Shown here: positions 58,500 to 64,000 of the stretch, piece after piece
Position numbering within the stretch: position 1 is the first letter of the stretch
Layout: every line of letters begins with the position of its first letter
Assembly: GCF_002879865.1 (NCBI RefSeq)
Contig: NZ_PNXY01000006.1
Span: forward strand, 292,198-356,197
DNA length: 64,000 nucleotides
From: Paraburkholderia rhynchosiae
Lineage (GTDB): Bacteria; Pseudomonadota; Gammaproteobacteria; Burkholderiales; Burkholderiaceae
Direction of reading: 5' to 3'
Notes under the pieces: model-generated
Seen by the model: only the letters and a program-made list of their open reading frames with translations
The model's database searches: none
Told to the model about the DNA's origin: nothing
Program-made: the position numbers and the translations under genes

Positions 58500-59903
58500 T
58501 CATTCTTCGAGCAACGCGTCCGCCGGCGCAGCTTCGCGTTGATGGCGCGTCAACAGGAAGTAGACGTAACCCAGCGCGAGGAAGATGGCGAACACGATTG
58601 CCACCAGAAAGTTGAAGTACACCATCGTCGCCAGACAGATCACTGCCGCCACCAGCGCGAACGCCGGGAACACCGGAAACAGCGGCGCGCGGAACGGGCG
58701 CTCCATGTCCGGCTCAGTACGGCGCAGCTTGAACAGCGACAACATGCTGATGATATACATCACGATAGCGCCAAACACGGACATCGTCACGATGTTCGCT
58801 GTCAACGTCTGGCCGCCGAACTGGATCAGTTCGTCGCTGTAGATCGCCGCAATGCCGATCACGCCGCCAGCCAGAATCGCGCGATGCGGCGTCTTGAAGC
58901 GCGGATGCACTTTCGAAAGCCACTCCGGCAAATAACCCGCGCGAGCCAGCGCGAAAATCTGCCTCGAATAGCCGAGGATGATGCCGTGAAACGACGCGAC
59001 GAGACCGAACAGGCCGAGCCACACGAGCATATGCATCCAGCCGCTATGTTCGCCGACGATGAACTTCATCGCTTGCGGCAGCGGATCGTTGATGTTCGAC
59101 AGCTTGGTCCAGTCGCCCGCCGCGCCCGCAAACACCATCACGCCGATGGCTAGCACGACCAGCGTCAGAATGCCGGCGACGTAGGCGATGGGAATCGAAC
59201 GCTTCGGGTTTTTCGCTTCTTCCGCCGCCATGGCGACGCCTTCAATCGCGAGGAAGAACCAGATCGCGAACGGGATCGCCGCGAACATGCCGTTAAATGA
59301 CCCCATGCTGAACGTGTCCGCGCCTGACCAGCCGCCCTTCGTGAAGTTCGACCACTGGAAGCCGGGCGACACGACCCCCATGAAGACTAGCAACTCGAAA
59401 ATGGCGAGCAACGTCACGCAGAGTTCGAAAGCCGCGGCAATCTGCACGCCGACGATATTCAACGCCATAAAGACGATATATGCGCCCATTGCCGCGTGTT
59501 TCGGCTCGAGCCCCGGAAACTGCACGTGCAGATAGGCGCCGATTGCGAGCGCAATGGCGGGTGGCGCGAACACGAATTCGACGAGCGTGGCGGCGCCTGC
59601 CAGATAGCCGCCCGTCGGACCGAATGCGTGGCGCGCGTAGGCGAACGGGCCGCCCGCGTGCGGGATCGACGTCGTGAGTTCGGTGAAACTGAAAATGAAG
59701 GTGGTGTACATCGCGGCAATAAAAACCGCCGTGATGACGAAGCCGAGCGTGCCCGCGCTCGCCCAGCCATAGCTCCAGCCGAAATATTCACCGGAGATCA
59801 CGAGACCGACTGCGATTCCCCATAGCTGCCACGTGCCGAGCGTCTGCTTCAACTCGTGATGCGTGACTTTACCGACGTGCTGACTTTTGGACTCTGATTT
59901 CAT
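58500..59903 (-). CDS. eat: Ethanolamine permease
   Basis: 467-residue APC-superfamily permease upstream of eutBC. Start at 59903 with GGGAG 8 bp upstream. ELKQTLGTWQLWGIAVGLVISGEYFGWSYGW opens the first helix; about twelve hydrophobic segments follow, including TSIPHAGGPFAYARHAFGPTGG and FLAIEGVAMAAEEAKNPKRS. First gene of eat-eutB-eutC, 43 bp from eutB. Confidence 0.94.
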   Translation of the reverse strand: MKSESKSQHVGKVTHHELKQTLGTWQLWGIAVGLVISGEYFGWSYGWASAGTLGFVITAVFIAAMYTTFIFSFTELTTSIPHAGGPFAYARHAFGPTGGYLAGAATLVEFVFAPPAIALAIGAYLHVQFPGLEPKHAAMGAYIVFMALNIVGVQIAAAFELCVTLLAIFELLVFMGVVSPGFQWSNFTKGGWSGADTFSMGSFNGMFAAIPFAIWFFLAIEGVAMAAEEAKNPKRSIPIAYVAGILTLVVLAIGVMVFAGAAGDWTKLSNINDPLPQAMKFIVGEHSGWMHMLVWLGLFGLVASFHGIILGYSRQIFALARAGYLPEWLSKVHPRFKTPHRAILAGGVIGIAAIYSDELIQFGGQTLTANIVTMSVFGAIVMYIISMLSLFKLRRTEPDMERPFRAPLFPVFPAFALVAAVICLATMVYFNFLVAIVFAIFLALGYVYFLLTRHQREAAPADALLEE

Positions 59904-60075
59904 CGGACGCTCCCTGAGTTTGCCGCTCGCTCGACGCCGCAAGACCGCGGTTCGTGGGCGGACAGGCCTTCGCCGATGGTAGTGAGCCATTATTCGAGGT
60001 GTTATCGAAATTCGGCAAAATTGGCGGGGTTTATATCAATGGGCGCTTAACTCGTCGCGCGTGAAATGCGTTTCG

Positions 60076-60269
60076 GATTCGCGGGAGCTGGATGGCACCA
60101 GGAAGTCGGCCAACGGTCGGTTGCCTGTCGAGAAGGAAGGCGACCGGTTTGTGCTTTACGAGCAGCGGACAGTCGAGCAGAAGATGGTGCGCTCATTCCG
60201 GTGTTTTGTAACGGAGAGCTTCTGGCCCGGCGGCCTCTTGCGGAGATCCGCGAACGGCTTGCTGCGTGA
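60076..60269 (+). pseudogene. 3' fragment of a NadV/NAMPT-type gene, plus-strand copy
   Basis: Degenerate fragment of a nicotinamide phosphoribosyltransferase C-terminus. One frame reads GTRKSANGRLPVEKEGDRF up to YEQRTVEQ; after a frameshift a second frame reads DGALIPVFCNGELLARRPLA and then EIRERLAA and stop. The pattern KDP..D.G.KKS.KGRL then VF.NG then S.EIR matches the C-terminus of human NAMPT/NadV as I remember it. It points towards the related minus-strand copy at 60422-60626. Confidence 0.65.
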
Positions 60270-60421
60270 CGGATGCTCACTATCGGTGATTTTTTCGCGG
60301 CTGCGTGCACCGGGCAATTGCCAACAGGGCTATGCCCGCGACAAAACGCCCGGCGACGTTGCCAGTGCGTCGGGATACATTGATCCCAATCACTCGACCC
60401 GGACGCCGGACAGGTCCATGA

Positions 60422-60626
60422 CGCCTTGAGTCGGTCGCGGATCTCGGCGAGAGACTGACGGAGCAGAAGCTCGCCATTGCGGAAAACCGGGACCAGTGCA
60501 CCCGCCTTCAGCCTCCTCGACTGTCTGCTGTTCGTAAAGCACAAATCGGTCGCCTTCCTTCTCGACGCCCAACCGGCCCTTGGCCGACTTCTTCGTGCCA
60601 TCGTCAGTCGCGGGATCCTTGTAGAT
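60422..60626 (-). pseudogene. 3' fragment of a NadV/NAMPT-type gene, minus-strand copy
   Basis: Second, better preserved copy. It opens IYKDPATDDGTKKSAKGRLG then VEKEGDRFVLYEQQTVEEAE; after a one-base shift GALVPVFRNGELLLRQSLAE then IRDRLKAS. The N-terminal 90% of the gene is missing: at its 5' end it joins directly to a truncated transposase. The stretch around EKEGDRF is nearly identical to the plus-strand copy. Its natural stop is absent. Confidence 0.68.
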
Positions 60627-60924
60627 GAACACCTGCCAATACGGGTTCTCCGCCCATTGCCACACGACCTCTTCGTCGGACAGATCGAACGCGTGCTGCA
60701 AATACAGCAGCCCGGCAATCAGGCGCGGTGACGTTGCCGGTCGCCCCTTGTCCGAAGCTCTCGCTCATCGACACACCCAAACGATCCCAGTTAATCAGAT
60801 CGGCCAGTCGCACCAACGAATGCTTCACGTTGATCTGCTCGCGTAGCGGTTGCCTGAAGAAATCTCGCTCAGTTACAGGCGTCTTCGGACCTATCTGCGC
60901 CTCAGCAGGAATTGCAGGATTCAC
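60627..60924 (-). pseudogene. Truncated, frameshifted IS5-type transposase fragment
   Basis: N-terminal transposase piece beginning near 60924: TERDFFRQPLREQINVKHSL, VRLADLINWDRLG, then after a frameshift RPATSPRLIAGLLYLQHAFD and LSDEEVVWQWAENPYWQVF. This is the InsH-type (DUF772) N-terminal region of IS5-family transposases. The catalytic DDE part is missing: the frame runs directly into the nadV fragment at 60626. One frameshift lies near 60730. Confidence 0.75.
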
Positions 60925-61139
60925 GCATCAATATGCCAGGTCCTTGCAATTCCCACAACACCATTTCGGACCCAAAGCGTCACTGTAGAAGGCTCTACGG
61001 ATTGTTCAGGTCCGACTAAATATTGCCCCGGGCCGTATTGGCCGCTGGTGACTGCGTCCTTGATTGCGATGTAGACGTCATCTGCGGAACGGGCCAACTC
61101 AAACTGGTTTGTATGCAATTTTGCGAGAATTCGTGGCAC
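60921..61139 (-). CDS. Hypothetical 72-residue protein
   Basis: GTG start at 61139 with GAGGG 4 bp upstream; an in-frame stop lies six codons further up, so the length is fixed at 72. Composition is balanced (MPRILAKLHTNQFELARSAD to GVVGIARTWHIDA), with no signal peptide, membrane helix or Cys. The stop overlaps the first codon of the transposase fragment. No family recognised; it may be a genuine orphan or a relic. Confidence 0.35.
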   Translation of the reverse strand: MPRILAKLHTNQFELARSADDVYIAIKDAVTSGQYGPGQYLVGPEQSVEPSTVTLWVRNGVVGIARTWHIDA

Positions 61140-61790
61140 GAGGCCCTCTTTCGGCTAGTCGTTGACGCGATGTATGCAATGTGGGGCATGCTGGAAGGTG
61201 GGGATTTCCCTGCATGCGGCTTGTTCACCGGTTTCGGCATCGCCGCGTGAGCGCGCTGTGCCCGGTGTAACCGGGCGGCGTCTGCATTTTGGCCGGCGCG
61301 GGTAGGTGCAGGCACAATAGCCTGACGCGTCTGTTTGCTTAGTTTTGTGGCTCGGTCGATGCCAGTGCCTGTTTCTACGTCTGCGCCAGAGGGCGCATCC
61401 CGTGAGACGAGCGGCCGTATGGACGTCGGGATGTCTGAGCCGGCCAGCGGCCGCTAATGGCGGTTGAGGCAGTACCACCGGCAATTCGCTTGCCGAAAAC
61501 CGGCCATTGAGCGACGGCGCACGAGATCTCGGCTATTCGATTTGGATGGCGACTCTACCGGCGGCTCATGGCCCAACCCGGGAGTTGCTCGTCGGTCGAC
61601 GTTCAAGCTCCCCGATTCAACCCAGAGCTTCCGTCTTCGTTTAGCGTTATTCGATGCCTTGATTTGAATTAGGGCAGGCATCAATAACGCTAGACGAGAG
61701 TGGTAAGCGGGTCGGGCATCCCTAAAGTCTGCGAGGGAATAAAGTGGCCGGGGCTGGCCAAAGGATTGCCGATGTAGGGCGCGCGCGGTC
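61140..61790. other. Non-coding stretch with a bulged inverted repeat
   Basis: About 650 bp with no supported gene; several short frames are Arg/Pro-rich and lack starts. At 61643-61691, AGCGTTATTCGATGCC (61643-61658) pairs with GGCATCAATAACGCT (61677-61691): 15 bp with a single bulged C at 61652 and an 18-base loop. It resembles an element end or a structured single-strand recombination site but lacks the attC core sequences. Confidence 0.4.
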
Positions 61791-62369
61791 TCAGGGAGCG
61801 ATCCATTTGCGAGTCCACTCGTCGCCGCTGCGTATAAAACGCGCCCGCTTCGGATTGTCGGCTTCCGATAAGTCAAGCCAGTCAATGCTGACCGCTCGCA
61901 CCTCAACGACACAAAAATGCGCAAGGCCTTCATCGGGACCGGGAATATCGCTTTTTTTTCCGAACGCGTCCCGCGGCTGGGCGATCGGCGTCCCCGGGGC
62001 GAGCAACGTTCGATACTGGATCAGGTCGTGGTCGCGACTGGCCTTCCAGGCGTCAACTCGCACTGGCCCATCGCGGATAATGCGAGCCTCGCCGAACACG
62101 CGAATCTGTAGCTTACGATCCGAATCGACGCCAGCAAGTGCTATTCGCGGCTCGCGGTCCAGCTCCGCGACCTTCGGCGAACGCAAGTCGGTGTGGAAAC
62201 TGATCAGGTTCTCCGGTTCGCTGACCCGCCGAAGGGCCACCGTCCGAAGGTTCGGCGCGCCATCAAGACCGATCGTTGAGGCCTGCATCGCATTGAACGC
62301 GTGATCGCTTTCGCTTGCCGCGGCAGCGAGGCAACCCCATATCCGGAGATAAATCTCTCCTAGTTTCAT
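61791..62369 (-). CDS. Pyridoxamine 5'-phosphate oxidase-family (FMN-binding) protein
   Basis: 192-residue FMN split-barrel protein. ATG 62369 has GGGAG 8 bp upstream. Core: GAPNLRTVALRRVSEPENLISFHTDLRSPKVAELDREPRIAL, the FMN-phosphate and dimer region of the family, then KLQIRVFGEARI. The C-terminal WLDLSEADNPKRARFIRSGDEWTRKWIAP resembles the Alr4036-type group more than true PdxH, which ends RLAP with a PLP-binding Arg. Function probably flavin-dependent redox; exact substrate unknown. Intact despite the decayed surroundings. Confidence 0.78.
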   Translation of the reverse strand: MKLGEIYLRIWGCLAAAASESDHAFNAMQASTIGLDGAPNLRTVALRRVSEPENLISFHTDLRSPKVAELDREPRIALAGVDSDRKLQIRVFGEARIIRDGPVRVDAWKASRDHDLIQYRTLLAPGTPIAQPRDAFGKKSDIPGPDEGLAHFCVVEVRAVSIDWLDLSEADNPKRARFIRSGDEWTRKWIAP

Positions 62370-62888
62370 TTAGGTTCTCCCGGTTGCTGGGCGGCCAAGC
62401 AGGGACTTTCATAGCAAGGGGTAGGCCTGGCGGCTGCCAGCGTAAGGCCGCACATCTTGCACCACGATGGACATCACTTCTGGCAGTGTCGACTCTTCCC
62501 TTGCTGGCACTCTCACATCCAGTAGACCGTCATCGTTAAGGGTTATTGGACGTCTGCCTCGTTCACATGACCGTGAGTATGCCGCGGCGCGTGTGGGCAG
62601 GCGTCGAATAAGCCTCGAGGGAGGAAACCGCGGAGTGGTCCGGGACGCTCGGAATCTCGGTCGGCTATGGCGATTGATGGTCTGGCATCCTCAGTATTTC
62701 TGGAGGACGGCGGCTTGAACAGAATGCTGGAAGAGCGCAGACGTCGTGAGGATGCGATGCACTAACGCGAGGGTGACGAGGAAGTGGCCGTACGGGAGGC
62801 TGCGTGACGCGCCAGGCACAAACGTCCGCTTGTGGGCCGCGTTGCCGCAAAGCCGACGTTGGGTTGGGATATCGAGGAAGCGCCGCAT
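62370..62888. other. Region between the FMN protein and the IS91-type transposase
   Basis: About 520 bp. A minus-strand frame (62665-62892) overlaps the transposase stop and is Pro/Arg-rich without a ribosome site; I treat it as non-coding 3' flank of the IS91-type element. The true end of the element (terIS) was not identifiable by eye. Confidence 0.35.
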
Positions 62889-63893
62889 TCATGGGCGGGC
62901 CTGCATCGGGGGCGCGCGAATCGGTGCGGTGCGCTGGAGGATGTCGATGACGATCATCGGGGCTCCGCAGTGCCGACAGATGAAGACGGCCCGGAGCGCG
63001 ACGACGGGCTCCCGGGATGGCGGTTCGGATTCGGGCGTGACGTGCAGCAGCTCACGCACCTTCGCGAGACTGGCGCGGCGCACCGGGTTGGCGATCAGCC
63101 CGTAGTGACGGATGCGATGAAACCCGCCGGGCAGCACATGAAGCAGGAAGCGACGCATGAACTCGCCAGCCTCCAGCGTCATGGTCTTGTAGCGGGTACG
63201 CCCCTTCTCGCGATAGTCCTTCCAGCGGAACGTCACGCCGTGCTCATCGACGGCCAGCAGACGCTGGTTGGAGATCGCTACGCGGTGCGTATAGCGCGAG
63301 AGGTACGCGAGCACGGCTTCGGGGCCCGCAAAGGGGCGCTTGGCGTACACAAACCATTCGCAGCCACGCAGAGGTGCAAGCCACTGGGCGAAGACGCTCG
63401 GATCGGCGAGCGCCGCGTACTCGCCGAAGAACTGCAACTGGCCGCGCCGGTGAGAATCAGCGAGGGCTTCGAGGAAGCGGCGCCGGAACAGGCGCGAGAG
63501 CACGCGCACCGGCAGGAAGAAACCGGGCCGGCAGGCGATCCAGCGTTCTCCGTCGGGCGACAGCCCGCCGCCAGGGACGATGCCGTGCACGTGCGGATGA
63601 TGCGTGAGCGCCGAGCCCCAGGTGTGCAGGACGAGCGTGGCGCCAATCTGCGCGCCGAGATGCCGGGGATCGCCGGCGATGGTGCGCAGCGTGTCGGCGG
63701 CGATGTCGAACAGCAGCCCGTAGACGACCCGCTTGTTGTACCAGGCGATTGCGCTGATGGCAGCGGGCAGCGTGAAGACGATGTGGTAATACTCGACCGG
63801 CAGCAGATCGGCCTGACGCGCTTCGAGCCAGCGTCGTGCGGCATTGCCCTGGCACTTGGGGCAATGGCGGTTGCGGCAGGTAATGGAGTTCAC
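62889..63893 (-). mobile_element. IS91-family transposase, 5'-truncated
   Basis: 334-residue Y2-type rolling-circle transposase fragment. Zinc motif CRNRHCPKCQGNAARRW at the N-terminus, HUH metal motif HPHVHGIVPGGG, and the catalytic region AVLAYLSRYTHRVAISNQRL. The frame opens with GTG 63893 inside a 15-bp inverted repeat. Full-length IS91 transposases have about 60-70 residues before the CRNRHCPKC motif, including another Cys pair; these are missing, and upstream sequence does not encode them in any frame to the window edge. Probably inactive or started from an unusual site. Confidence 0.8.
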
Positions 63894-63906
63894 TCCATTA
63901 CCTGCC
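63875..63906. repeat. 15-bp perfect inverted repeat at the IS91 5' end
   Basis: GGCAGGTAATGGAGT (63875-63889) and ACTCCATTACCTGCC (63892-63906) around a TC centre. The left arm is part of the transposase coding sequence (the ITCR codons), so the right arm is an inverted copy of 15 bases of the gene. This suggests a breakpoint. Confidence 0.7.
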
Positions 63907-63947
63907 TTATGGGAAGTGTTTTCCTATGGGGAGAAGGCACGCCCTGA

Positions 63948-63979
63948 GCGGGCACGGAGCGAACTCCGCGCCCCTTTTT
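63948..63979 (+). terminator. Terminator-like hairpin near the right edge
   Basis: GGGCACGGAG pairs with CTCCGCGCCC around CGAA with one A-C mismatch, followed by CTTTTTTC on the plus strand. No plus-strand gene ends just upstream, so what it terminates is unclear; it may belong to the element beyond the window. Confidence 0.5.
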
Positions 63980-64000
63980 TCTCTCCATTAAAGCTTGGCC

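Noticed and set aside
61643..61691. Integron attC site
   Set aside because: The arms do not contain the RYYYAAC/GTTRRRY cores and no integrase gene is nearby.
61454..61933. 159-codon minus-strand frame
   Set aside because: Arg/Pro-rich, overlaps the FMN-protein gene in another frame, no family resemblance and no ribosome site.

Overview
The window is high-GC chromosomal DNA from a member of the Burkholderiales, most likely Paraburkholderia/Burkholderia. This is inferred from the gene content and order: gatCAB next to mreBCD-mrdAB; def-fmt-htpX-rsmB followed by an NtrY/NtrX-like pair; a QueE of the CX14CX2C type; a GTP-dependent pckG; and a persulfide dioxygenase-rhodanese fusion. About 60 kb is dense, ordinary core genome. 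The last 4 kb is accessory debris.

Layout. 1-2212: 3' part of an AmpG-like permease overlapping a periplasmic M48 protease. 2298-7601 (minus): xthA, a PPK2 kinase and gatC-gatA-gatB. 7978-14485 (plus): the rod-shape cluster mreB-mreC-mreD-mrdA(PBP2)-rodA. 14586-18181 (minus): a Sel1-repeat protein, an HpcH/HpaI aldolase and the queuosine operon queC-queE-queD. 18554-18629: tRNA-Phe. 18725-27272 (minus): def, fmt, a LysE exporter, htpX, rsmB, a DUF4390 protein and a NtrY/NtrX-like two-component pair whose regulator has no AAA+ domain. 27517-32138 (plus): dprA, a thioredoxin-like protein and topB. 32298-38296: LysR regulator, pckG, a 2-hydroxyacid dehydrogenase, a patatin and a hotdog thioesterase. 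38495-38570: tRNA-Lys. 38916-41941: a Fur-box-controlled siderophore receptor with its PiuC hydroxylase. 42234-44798: 1-Cys peroxiredoxin, persulfide dioxygenase-rhodanese fusion and LysE-type exporter. 44838-49882 (minus): AraC regulator, orphan amino-acid binding protein, class I aminotransferase, dbpA and a mini zinc ribbon. 50042-52841: divergent cadR/cadA metal-resistance pair with a 19-bp-spacer MerR promoter. 52871-59903: a compact ethanolamine catabolism locus (EutR-like regulator, acetaldehyde dehydrogenase, DUF779, eutC, eutB, permease) without microcompartment genes.

60047-64000 is a scar region. It holds two degraded, tail-to-tail 3' fragments of a NAMPT/NadV-type nicotinamide phosphoribosyltransferase, a frameshifted and truncated IS5-type transposase fused to one of them, a 72-codon orphan ORF, an intact FMN-binding PNPOx-family gene, and an IS91-type transposase that lacks its N-terminus and starts inside a 15-bp perfect inverted repeat.

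I found no CRISPR array, rRNA, prophage or obvious new multi-gene defence system. The most notable non-coding signals are a three-way-junction fold between mreB and mreC, a perfect CRP-type palindrome between pckG and the dehydrogenase, a GTAC-rich dyad inside the que operon, and the tail-to-tail nadV fragments.
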